64,000 nucleotides of DNA from Rhipidocladum racemiflorum. Its lineage: Eukaryota > Streptophyta > Magnoliopsida > Poales > Poaceae. Shown piece by piece: positions 12,501 through 21,540 of the stretch (position 1 is the stretch's first letter; each line of letters begins with the position of its first letter). Location of the stretch: the NCBI GenBank assembly GCA_036346355.1, contig JAYEVF010000031.1:620001-684000 (forward strand), read 5' to 3'. Made by a program: the position numbers and the translations under genes. The notes beneath the pieces were generated by a model. The model saw only the letters and a list, made by a program, of their open reading frames with translations, was not told the DNA's origin and did no database searches.

Positions 12501-12884
12501 AGTTAAGAGGTTCCATGCCAAAGGGAAACTCGCACCCGTTATGTTGGACCATTTAAGATTTTGAGTCGCAGAGGCGAAGTTGCTTATCACCGGAGTTGCC
12601 TCGGGCGTTAGCGAGTACATGACGTATTCCATGTGTCCCAGTTGAAGAAGTGTCTCCGAGTACCTGAGGAACAGACACCGCTAGAGTCAATTGAGTTGCA
12701 AGAAGATTTGACTTACAAGGAGCATCCCGTAAAGATTTTGGACACTATGGATCGAGAGACCAGAAATAAGTCAACCCGTTTCTGTAGAGTTCAGTGGAGC
12801 AACCACACGGAGAGTGAAGCAACTTGGGAGCGCGAAGAGGATTTGAAGAAAGAGTTTCCGAACCTATTCTTTAGTAAGCCCTGA
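9590..12884 (+). pseudogene. A1 pol: protease, RT, RNase H, integrase, chromodomain
   Basis: The protease motif near 9635 is damaged: LFDS is readable but the Gly-Ala are shifted out of frame. RT begins near 10030 (VFPEDLPGMPP), with VKKKG near 10240 and the catalytic FIDDIL at about 10567. A stop lies near 10213 and further shifts around 10400-10500. RNase H runs from about 10998 (FDIYCD) to 11340, with YTDHKSLKYIF. The integrase zinc region has HDSKYSIHPG and CDVCQ (11643-11770), and its core has MDFITGLP near 11851 and HPQTDGQA at 12121. A chromodomain closes the gene (CRVQWSNHTESEATWE, about 12785-12830). Domain order is that of gypsy chromoviruses. Broken in at least six places. Confidence 0.85.
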
Positions 12885-12905
12885 ATCTCGGGGACAAGAT
12901 TCTAT

Positions 12906-12918
12906 TAAAGGGGGGAGG
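12906..12918 (+). other. A1 polypurine tract
   Basis: AAAGGGGGGAGG lies directly before the 3' LTR start at 12921, the expected plus-strand primer site. Confidence 0.85.
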
Positions 12919-12920
12919 TT

Positions 12921-15900
12921 TGTAACACCCCAAAATTTTGCTTTTCTTAAATTCATGTGTGATTTGGCACTTTGGTGAATTTTTGGAATTTTCTGGAATT
13001 TATTTGGATTTATTTGGAATTTATTTGAATTTATTCCATTTTGAAATAGTTAAAGAATTAAACTTTGCAAATAAAATTTTGTTGGAAATATTTTATTTGA
13101 GTCCAAAATGATCTAAAATATTTTCCAAAATTTTTCTGGAATTTTTCCGAGTATTTTGCTATTTTTCTTGAATTAAATGAATTATTGGGAATTATTTTAA
13201 ATATTAAATCGCTGGAAAATCAAGTCGGGTCAAGTACTGTTCATCCGACCGAGTCGGAACCCGAGTCGGACTCGAGTCCGACCCGAGCCAGTCGACTCGA
13301 CTAAACCCACTCCGAACCCCAATCGATCCCGACCGTTGGATCGGGATCCAACGGTCCGGCTTGGACCGCACCGGCTCGAGCCCGAGTCCGGTCGGACCCG
13401 TTTGCGCGTGAGCAATCGTAGCAGCTCATCGCGAGACGTGGACGGTCCCCAGCCATCGTCTCCGTTCCGAATCCAAGCCGGAGAGCTCCGCCGTGACCGA
13501 GCGGGACACGGTTAGGGTTCCGATTCTTGCGCCGCGTCGGCGATATTTAAGGCGTGGACCCATCCTCGAGAATCGTCGTTTGATGCCGCACCTTTGCCCC
13601 AAGCCACACCGCCCGAGCCGTCTTTCTTTGAGGAATTTCTCGCCGTAGTAGGGTTAGGGCTTCGCTTCGGGTTCGTGCGCACGCCGCCGCCGTCAAGCCG
13701 TCTCCGCCGTGTTGGAGCAAGGCGCGTCGGACCGCACCATCCACCTCGCCGGAGACCCTCGGAAACGCCGCACGGAAGGTCGCCGTCCTTGTCTCCGGTA
13801 GCCCGAGCCCCGCCGCGCCGCCATCACCAGTGCGAAGCTTCTGGACCGTCCGATCCCGATCGAACGGCAGCGGTGAGTCACGTGTTTCCAAACCCGATTA
13901 GATCTGGACCGTTGGATCAAGATCCAACGGCCCACGATCACCTCAGGCCGTAGCAGCGTTAACGTAGGGTTAGATCTGGACCGTCCGATCTAGATCGAAC
14001 GGCCCATGATCACCGTGTAGTTTTCAACGTGTTAACCCTGGATCTAATCGCGGCCGTTGATTTTCAAATCAACGGACACGATCGTGCCACGTAGCCTAGG
14101 CACGCCGCACCGTGCAAACGCACGTGGGCCGCTGACATGCGGGCCCGCATGTCAGCCGCACCAAGCCGTGTGCCAGTCCACCGTGGACCGTGCCGCCCGT
14201 GGACCCAGTCCATGGACCGGACACGTGGCAAAGACCTGAGCGATAAAGCCCGCGTGGCATGATGACGTCATCTTTGGCGCCATCATGGAGGCCGTTCGAT
14301 CTTGGCGTCGGCCAGTCGCGTGGACCAATCACAGGATGACACGTGTCCTCGCTGACGCAATAATTAATTTCCGAAAAAGAAAATGATTTATTAATTCGAA
14401 ATAATGATTTCAGATTTTGTTTCAAACTTCAAACACTTATAACTTTTGTATTTCAACTCCGATTTGAGTGATTCAAATTTCTAAATTTGTATAAAATTGA
14501 GATCTACCTAAATATGAATTTTATTTAATATTTGGACTAAAGTTTTTCTCTATAAAATTATTTAATTGACTATTTAAACTTCAAAATGCTATAACTTTTG
14601 CATTTTAACTCCGAATTTGACGATTCCAGTTTCTAAAAATTCATAAAATTATGTTCTCTCTGTTTATGGATTTTATTTGGATGATTGGGTACTTTTTGCC
14701 TATTGTTTATTCGTGTATTTGCTATTTGCACGCTTTACGAGTAGTCGTTGAAGTGCCGGAAGGATTCGAAGGAGAAGTATTGACTCAGGATCCAACTCAA
14801 GACCAAGAGCAAGTACTTTTTGAAGGCAAGTTGTGCTTTGACCATGTTGATCCTAGTTCGAAATCTATTTTGATTTAACCTATTGCATGCTAGTTCAATT
14901 AGAAAATACTTTATTTAAATTTGGGGAATTAGATAAATACCAATTTCTTTGTATGACACCTTGATTACTTAAGTATGTGCCATGACCCCTTGTCACCCTA
15001 GTTGTGGTTTACTAGTTGGTCATTATTAACTTGCCAACATGGGTTTTAGATCATTGTAGTAAATCGCTTAGACACACGCGTGCTCATGACATGATTTTGG
15101 ACAATCAAATGTTAATATTGACTTAATGATATATTGAACCTGTTTTGGAAAGGTATCATGTGATGTTGATGGCACGTGGTGCATGGTAATCAAGCGGGGT
15201 TTGATAAATAGTTTTTCGGCCAGGGCATGTGGCAAGAATAATCAGTGGGCCAGTGTGGCATTGGGGATGTTGATTTGGTTCTTGGGTAGTCTTGCCCTGG
15301 TCACCCTAAGGAGTTAACCTTGCAAGCCTTTGAACTGGGTCTAACGTGCAACCACATGTCTGTAATGGGACGGACCTAGTTGACTAAGTTGCTAATAACG
15401 TACCTGTGGGACCTCAGGAGGTCAACTACACCCTTTGTGTAAGTTGTACGGGGAGCGCGTCTGAGCCGAGGCCGGGTACCCATCTAACTGGTTGATTGGC
15501 CTAAACTTCGCCTTAGCTAAGGGAAGGGTTAGTGTGCAATAACCGGGGAGGACCACTTGTATTGTTAGAAGTTTCCGAAAGACTTTGTTACGGGAACTCG
15601 CCTTTGTGGTGTTTGACTGTATCTTGTGGGTAAAGTGCATAACCTCTGCAGAGTGTAGAATCTATTCGAATAGCCGTGTCCGTGGTATTGGACATCGCTC
15701 GGGAATTACAGTCAAGGGTTAGATTTTCTCAAAAATAACATGGATCTGAAAGGTTGGGTTGGATTAATAACGATGTTGATGGAAATGTGGATTAGGATGG
15801 GAAAGATGTTTATTAAACTCCTTGAAAAGTTAATTATGCTATACTTGTTTCTACTGCTTTCGAATTTATTTATGATACTTGTTAAATGCTGTTTTCTGCA

Positions 15901-16359
15901 AATATACCTTGAGCTATTCCTTTGTACCAAGCCATGCATATAGTATATTAGCTTTGCATTACGTGCATGACTTGCTGAGTACCAAGTACTCACCCTTGCC
16001 ACAATACAACACCAGTTGAAGAGGAGACTACACGGCTTTGGAGGAGGAGCTCCAAGAGGAACCGTCTACTTAGGGAAGCGAGCCGGTCGGTTGCTGTGGT
16101 ATCTTGGATGGCGCCACGAAGTTATTTGATTTTCCGCTGCTACTATTTCTCTCTTAATAAGTTTCGCCCTGCGAGGCGTGCATTTGTAACTTAACCATAA
16201 GGTCGAGTAACCAGTTTGACTATTTAAATAAAGTACTTTATTAGTATCGAGTGGTATGATTGTGATATTTACCGATGTTAAGACTGTGTGCACTAGCGTG
16301 TTCCTGGACTAGTGCTGAATACACAGAGGGTCCGGATTTGCAAATTCGGGGTCCCGACA
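12921..16359 (+). repeat. A1 3' LTR
   Basis: Matches the 5' LTR end to end, 3439 against 3434 bp. Differences cluster in the GC-rich section and are mostly short indels. Ends GTCCCGACA, followed by target copy CTCTC. Confidence 0.9.
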
Positions 16360-18229
16360 CTCTCCTCCCCATCCCTCTCCCCCATCCTTGCTGCCCCTAG
16401 GGGAGTTCTCCACCTCGCCACCCCGCTGATCCATTGGAGTGCTCCGCGACGAGGAGATCCGGTGGATTTGGAGCGAGGAAGGAGATCGCGTGAACCGGGA
16501 GGAGATTCGTCGGTTCATCGTTCGTCGGGCGAAGGTATGGCTAGGGGAATCCTTGGGGTTGGTCTAGGGGCTGTGCTAGAGGGTATTTGGATGCTTTTAG
16601 ATCAAGTGGTGGTGCTGTGATTGGGTATATTAGATGAAAACTAGAGTTTGCCACGTTCTCTGCTTCGGGCAGATTGTGTAGTCGACGTAGGGTTCGGGTT
16701 TTCGCGACCTTAGAGTCGGAATTTGGTCGTCCGCTTGTTGAGAAAGTTGTAGGTAACTTCAATAACTTTCAGTGGACATAAAGAACGTCCAATTCCTCCC
16801 AGCCTTTTGAATGTTATGCTCGATTTACCGAACGTGTTCAAATCCGTGACGTAGCTGGGACAGAACGTAGTGTTTTGTAGATTAAACAACTTTAGAGTCC
16901 TAATCAGCTCTTCCATATACTTAGAAAAAGTTAGGAAATTTCCTAAGCTACGCGAAGATGTACTCATTTAATCGATTCGGAGTCCTAGATCTAAAGTTAT
17001 GATAGTTTGAAGTCTGCTGTCCTGGGGGGGACAGATTCTCTGTTTTTCGTTTTCGGGAGTAGTTTGCGATATCGGGGTAGATGGGCAATGGCGTACTGTT
17101 TTATGGGCACGTTGTGATTATGTGGCATCTATGTGCAGGTGGTGTGACCCCGGGAGTTCCCTCCTCATCCCACCAATCCGTCGCCCGAGGTTAAGGCAAG
17201 TGTATTGGGATGGGTAGCATGTGGTTTATTTGCTTGTCTTGACTAGATGCAATTGTTTCCATGTTATGCTATCTTGCTATGCTTAGTGTTTGCCATGATA
17301 TGATAAAAAGGGTATGTTAAGATGCTATGCGATGGTTTATGGTTAATGATTATGGAATATGTTGCATACATGGCATGAAACTTGGTCCGGTCGGTGAGAA
17401 CGTCATAACTATTTCGGTAAGGTCGGTGAGAAAGTTATGACTAATCCGGAGCACCATGGATGTAAGACCTACCTCGTGATTCCACCCACGCGGTGAGTGG
17501 AAGCGAGGAGTAGGCACCCTCCATCTACGGGATGGAAGGGGGACGTGGGTGCACGTCGACGGGTGTGCACTCGGCAATACCGATATTTGCGTCGAGGAGA
17601 CATGTGCATTGCATTGCATACATGATGATCATGATGATGATGAAATGATTTCAATGAGGTTGACATATGAATATGATGTTGCATATGAAGTATGACTTAA
17701 TCATCATGTTAAGTTTGTTATGTAGTGATGATGATATTGAATTGTTCTGTATGACCCATTGCAATATACTTGCTGAGTGATGAACTCATGCTTGTGTTTT
17801 ATGTTGAGGTACCATGACACCGGCATGTGGGAAGGGGCAATAGCTACACATCTTCATGTAGTTCCCGTCACATTTACCAATTTGAGTCATGATCATAATA
17901 AGTGCCATGAACTTGGTGTATGGAATAGTTTTAGTGTGCTTGTGATCCTTATTTGCTTAGCTATAGATTATGGAGTGGTTGGATTCGGTTTTATTGGTTT
18001 ATGTTGATGCTTTATCCATTGATATTGATGTTTTAGATGTCTTATGCTATGATATAACTTGCTATGTGATTGCTATTATTTCAATTCATGTTAAAACAAA
18101 GGAGATGCTGCCGAAATTTCGGTTTTAGCATTTGTGCCTTTGCTGTAATCTATCTTTATTTATGGTATTTAGATGATGTTTAGTCTATGTTTGGTAGCAT
18201 TCGGGCATACTAGATGCCGGGGTGTTACA

Positions 18230-18485
18230 ACAGTACTACAAACCGCACATACTTTTGCCCTTCAACTTCATGTACGTATATATACATGTCATCACACAAC
18301 CTCTCATTTATCCTTCTTCAAGACATTCATAACATGACTAATTACATATATGTTGCAATACATATATACAATAGGTTTCACTGGATCCTACTTATTATCA
18401 ATGTCGATAGTGTGAAGATCATTGTGCAAGACTCATGAAGAAAACCACAGCAAGATTTTCAGTTTGTCATTGATATTTTAAATAG
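18230..18485 (+). pseudogene. CACTA gene, 3' part with Ulp1-like protease remnant
   Basis: This continues the gene broken at 3475. Reading across the insertion with the right-hand target copy (ACAGT) keeps the frame open: ...SEQYYKPHILLPFNF. Exon end 18271, intron 18272-18374 (GTACGTA...ACAATAG), then an exon with FHWILLIINVDS, the region around the catalytic His of Ulp1/C48 proteases, and RKPQQDFQFVIDILNR. A TGA interrupts it just after IIVQDS. The exon ends at a possible donor, AATAG|GTAATATT, at 18485/18486. The rest of the protease, including the catalytic Cys region, is absent before the subterminal repeats begin, so the 3' end is deleted. Ulp1-like C termini are common in annotated grass CACTA proteins. 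Confidence 0.75.
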
Positions 18486-18550
18486 GTAATATTGAGATGC
18501 CAACCTACATATATTTAAGTACTTCAAATACTCATAATTACTATTCATAT

Positions 18551-18725
18551 AAAAACCGCTTGTGGAGAGAGCACACGTGGCATCTCTCGCCACCATAGAT
18601 GGAGGGGCTCTACAAGCGGTTTGTAACACCAGCCGCTTGTGATTTGCCTCCACGTGGTTGCTCCACTGCGCTTCCTGGACGCCTTCCGAACCGTTTGTGG
18701 TGCCGCACCACAAGCAGTTCGTGGA
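18551..18725. repeat. CACTA right subterminal repeats, proximal part
   Basis: Copies of AACCGCTTGT/ACAAGCGGTT lie near 18553, 18613, 18632 (AGCCGCTTGT), 18690 (AACCGTTTGT) and 18709 (ACAAGCAGTT), in both orientations. They match the left array. The array resumes after the hAT insertion. Confidence 0.8.
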
Positions 18726-19016
18726 ACCGCGAGTGATACCCTCTGGGTATCACTGTCGGTTGCGTACAAGTAGGGATGCAATCAGATCGGATATTTACCG
18801 TCCGACCGACCGACCGGATATTTTCGGATCGGATTCGGCTCATCGATTCGGATATTTATCAGATTTGGATTCGGTTTCGGATATTCTGATTCGGATTCGG
18901 ATTCGGAAATATACTATCCGTCGGATCGGGATTTTCCGACATAATTATCGGATATTTCCGAAAATTTACTGCCGGATATCCGAAGTTCCGGTCAGACCTC
19001 AGTCGAGCCGCTCATC

Positions 19017-19440
19017 GATGGCGCCATCATCCACCTCTGGCTCCCACCCGTCGACCGCACCCTCCACCTCGTCCTCCTTCTCCACGGCTTCGGCGCTCAT
19101 GCCACTTGGCACTGGGCCCCCTTCCTCCGCCTGCTCCTTGCCGCCGGCCTCGCGCCATTCATCCCCGATCTCGTCTTCTTCAGCTAAGGCGGCTTCGTGG
19201 CCTACCACCTCGCCCACACGTTCCCGGCCGTTGTGGAGCGACTGGTGCTCGTCGTGGCCGGGGTGTGCCTCGAGGAGGCCGACCTGGCCGCGGGACTCTC
19301 CGTCGTGGAGGATATCGTGGAGGCGGCTAGCCTGCTGCTGCCGCAGCGACCGGAGGATCTGAAGAAGCTAGTGAGGCTCACCTTCTGCCGCCCACCAAAG
19401 TTCATGCGCGCCATCCTGCTTCATCAAGGACTACATTAGG
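19017..19440 (+). pseudogene. Captured alpha/beta-hydrolase gene fragment
   Basis: The + strand frame from 19017 reads DGAIIHLWLPPVDRTLHLV and then LLHGFGAHATWHW, the HGFG oxyanion-hole motif of alpha/beta hydrolases. It continues to APFIPDLVFFS, stop (TAA, 19185-19187), GGFVAYHLAHTFP, and on to LLPQRPEDLKKLVRLTFC. FFS*GGF looks like the join between the strand after HGFG and the G-x-S-x-G nucleophile elbow. Some tens of residues are missing between them, and the Tyr after the Ser is now a stop. Near 19421-19440 the frame slips, and a possible splice donor (AG|GTAGGTAATT) follows, which suggests that genomic DNA with an intron was captured. It resembles plant monoacylglycerol-lipase-like hydrolases. 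It lacks the acid and His of the catalytic triad and is non-functional. Family assignment is firm; the exact parent is unknown. Confidence 0.8.
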
Positions 19441-19945
19441 GTAGGTAATTCTGTGACTTACCAACTAATTTAGCTGCATTTTGTTGCGGTTCACTCAGGA
19501 TTAGCTGGTTGGATGGGATTGGGAGGTTGGGGTGTTGGAACTTCCAACTTGATCCGTAATTGCTAGTTGCAGCCCCATAAATCAAAGTACATGGGAAAAA
19601 ATTTATGGCATGGGCGTAACTTTATTTGTCGATTTGTTGCATGTGAGGTGATCTTAATTAGTTGCAACATTTGACAGACACAAAATTCATTAATTAGTGT
19701 GTGTAAGCTCTAAATCATCTATTTTTTTGGCTTTATGTGGTATCTATTGTCGTGCGTTATCCGATAAAAATTATTCGGTACCGTATCGATTCCGATATGT
19801 ATTCAATTCGATTCCACGACCGATATTATCTGTACCGTATTCATATCCGGCACTATCCGTATCCGATTTCGAATCCTATAAAAAATATGGTTTAGAATAT
19901 GGAAAGAGCGATATCCGATCGAATCCGAGCCGATTGCACCCCCTA
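19441..19945. other. hAT right part: intron remnant and subterminal DNA
   Basis: AT-rich, no coding signal. The first part probably continues the captured intron. From about 19755 onward the CGATATC/TATCCG-rich hAT subterminal sequence begins, running to the right inverted repeat. Confidence 0.5.
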
Positions 19946-20017
19946 CGTACAAGCGGTTCCATAACCGCTTGTGAAAGTGCTTACGAACCGCTTGTGTTGC
20001 ACTGTTCCCTGGTAGTT
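19946..20017. repeat. CACTA right subterminal repeats, distal part and terminus
   Basis: Copies near 19948, 19962 and 19986 continue the array after the hAT. The terminus TGTTCCCTGGTAGT ends at about 20016. The expected final G is T, so the outermost base may be mutated. Confidence 0.65.
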
Positions 20018-20548
20018 TCGGGATTGACATTAGACTAATAGCACTGAAGTTAGGGTAAAATTATTTACCTCTACCATACATAAAAGTCGATTACTTTTCA
20101 CCTATTTAATCCCAAAAGATGATTTTAAGCTTTAAACCAAAAATCTAAAGTCTAAACAAACAAGACCATAGTGCAGTGATGAAGGTAAATCCCGTTGCTA
20201 CACAAGATTTAATCATGCATTTCTAGCGAGAAAATTTTCAATTGGCCTCCTCAACAGTTCACTGTTCATCTCCTGCCATCCGACCTCCGGGTGGAAATAT
20301 TCTAGCTCCGTCCTGCTTGCATGTTAGCAACCAGGCAATCAAGCTTACAGCTTGTCCGGCGACTTGGGTCGCAGCCGGTCTTGAGGTGATTCATATGATG
20401 TTGAGTATCACAATTCACAAGCTGACGACCCCTTCTACCTTTTTACGTGAAAAGCAGAGGCGCACAGTAATGTTTAATTCGAGGTCTTCAGACCATTGGA
20501 TGAACCACCGAAAAGCTTAGATCGAAGTGGGTGTAACTTTGGCGATTT
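20018..20548. other. Unassigned DNA between CACTA and MULE
   Basis: About 530 bp, mixed composition. I see no ORF, repeat or transposon end that I can support. It is probably the older host sequence, or a remnant too decayed to name. Confidence 0.4.
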
Positions 20549-20626
20549 TTTTTTAATAATACATTTTTTAATCGAAATTGCAAAAATATAGCATCGAATT
20601 TTTTTTTTCAGAAATATACCTCTGTA

Positions 20627-20780
20627 GCTCGTTGGTTGGGCGACAGAATGTCAGTAACTTGATGGTCTGGCGACAGAAGCTCAGTCGCTCGATGAAGTGG
20701 CGACAAGCAAAAAAACGCTCGATGAAGTGACAACAAACCATAAAACGCGCGATGGTATTGCGATTAGCAATGGCGCGGCA
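20627..20780. repeat. MULE left subterminal tandem repeats
   Basis: Five units of about 30 bp, each with a version of GCTCGATGAAGTGGCGACA. They are the inverse counterpart of the array at 60405-60568. The units differ by several bases, so the array is old. Confidence 0.75.
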
Positions 20781-20845
20781 AATGTCGCCATATGGTGAAG
20801 CGACATAGACCCCCATAAAAGAATGCCATCGCTACTGAGCCGGCC

Positions 20846-20975
20846 AGCAAAGAAAAAAGAGGAGAGGGAGAGAAAGAGAAGGAGGGGGAGAGAAACAGAA
20901 GAAAGAGGAAGGAGAAGGGGGAGAGAAAGAAGGGAGAGGAAAAAGAAGAACGAAGAGGAAGGAAAAAGAGGAGTG
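20846..20975 (+). repeat. Purine (GA) tract in the MULE leader
   Basis: About 130 bases of almost pure A/G on the + strand, upstream of mudrA. Probably part of the 5' untranslated region. The apparent Lys/Arg/Glu-rich frame is a composition effect. Confidence 0.7.
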
Positions 20976-21540
20976 GCTGCACGACTTCAGTTCGGTAATA
21001 TTTCGTTGTTTAATTTTGTTAGCAGTAAATTATAGATGTAGAGTAGAAATAATGCTAGATCTATATAAATTTAGAGAATACAATAGATTTAGCAAATGTA
21101 GATGTAGAGTACAAATTATTTAGATATTATGTAGTTGTTTATTTCTTTAGCAGTAAATCGGTATAGTAGAAATAATTTTAGATCTAGCGGATAGATGTGG
21201 CGAATGTAGATGTTTTAGCAGGAAGTCATGGTAGAGAAGAAATGATGGCGTTAGTTAGAGATTACGTAGTAGTTTTAGCAGTACTTGTAGAGACTATGTA
21301 CTTGTTTATTTTCATAGCAGTACACGATGTTGTAGTGCAAATAATTCTAGATCTAAATAAATTCATAGATTACAGATAAATGTAGCAAATGTAAATGTTT
21401 TACACGGATACAAGTATGAACATATTCGTAGGAATGCAGTTATTTTTTCTACGGATAGATCTATATTTTTCGTAGCATATGGATATAGTTATGTTAGGTG
21501 TCACAGTATATTTTACGGAAAGTAATTAATGCGTGGGTGA
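20976..21540 (+). other. MULE leader or 5' intron before mudrA
   Basis: AT-rich, with no coding signal until the ATG at 21541. Repeated words such as TAGATCTA and GTAGATGT occur. A 5' intron is possible but I cannot place its ends. Confidence 0.4.

Larger units (their letters stand above)
3815..16359 (+). mobile_element. Complete Ty3/gypsy element A1 (Tekay/Del-like chromovirus)
   Basis: The 5-bp target duplication CTCTC lies at 3810-3814 and 16360-16364. LTRs of 3434 and 3439 bp begin TGTAACACCCC and end GTCCCGACA. Inside are a tRNA-Met primer site, an upstream ORF, gag, pol in the order protease-RT-RNase H-integrase, a C-terminal chromodomain and a purine tract. Domain order, long LTRs and the chromodomain place it with Tekay/Del-type chromoviruses. 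All reading frames are broken, so it is not autonomous now. Confidence 0.9.
3476..18229 (+). mobile_element. Solo LTR of gypsy family B (B0), split by element A1
   Basis: The LTR starts TGTGAGACTACGGAATG at 3476 and ends GCCGGGGTGTTACA at 18229, and aligns along its length with the other family-B LTRs in the window. Without A1 and the extra target copy it is about 2.2 kb. Flanks are ATAGT (3471-3475) and ACAGT (18230-18234), a 5-bp target duplication with one mismatch. There is no internal region, so it is a solo LTR left by LTR-LTR recombination. A1 is inserted at 3815-16359. Confidence 0.85.
18771..19945. mobile_element. Non-autonomous hAT element carrying a host gene fragment
   Basis: Seen: an 8-bp target duplication CGTACAAG at 18763-18770 and 19946-19953, with imperfect terminal inverted repeats (TAGGGATGCAATC at left, complement of GATTGCACCCCCTA at right). 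The subterminal regions are rich in CGGAT/ATCCG and partly mirror each other, as in plant hAT elements. The element is 1175 bp and has no transposase. Its middle holds an alpha/beta-hydrolase fragment, so it is a Pack-type element. It landed inside an ACAAGCGGTT subterminal motif of the CACTA element. Confidence 0.85.
1..20017 (+). mobile_element. CACTA (En/Spm-type) DNA transposon, left end outside window
   Basis: Seen: arrays of the 10-bp motif ACAAGCGGTT and its complement AACCGCTTGT lie at 1-120 and again at 18551-18720 plus 19947-19995, flanking one interrupted gene. This is the subterminal-repeat layout of CACTA elements. The right end reads TGTTCCCTGGTAGT followed by T at about 20017, close to the expected ...TAGTG terminus with one change. 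The window opens inside the left subterminal array, so the true left tip and the 3-bp target duplication cannot be read. The gene encodes a Ptta/En/Spm-type protein with an Ulp1-like C terminus. No second (DDE transposase) gene is visible; it may lie to the left or be missing. About 14.8 kb is later insertion (3476-18229), as is 1.2 kb at 18771-19945. Confidence 0.85.

Noticed and set aside
18658..19362. A 234-codon open frame covering the hAT start and the hydrolase fragment
   Set aside because: It is Ser/Arg/Pro-rich, crosses the hAT border and is out of frame with the hydrolase match. It is a shadow of the captured gene.
20018..20548. Possible host gene in the gap between CACTA and MULE
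   Set aside because: The longest frame (20242-20520) has no recognisable motif, no splice or promoter context and no codon bias that I can see.
20823..21035. Lys/Arg/Glu-rich frame over the GA tract
   Set aside because: Pure purine sequence gives this in any frame. It is better seen as a leader sequence.
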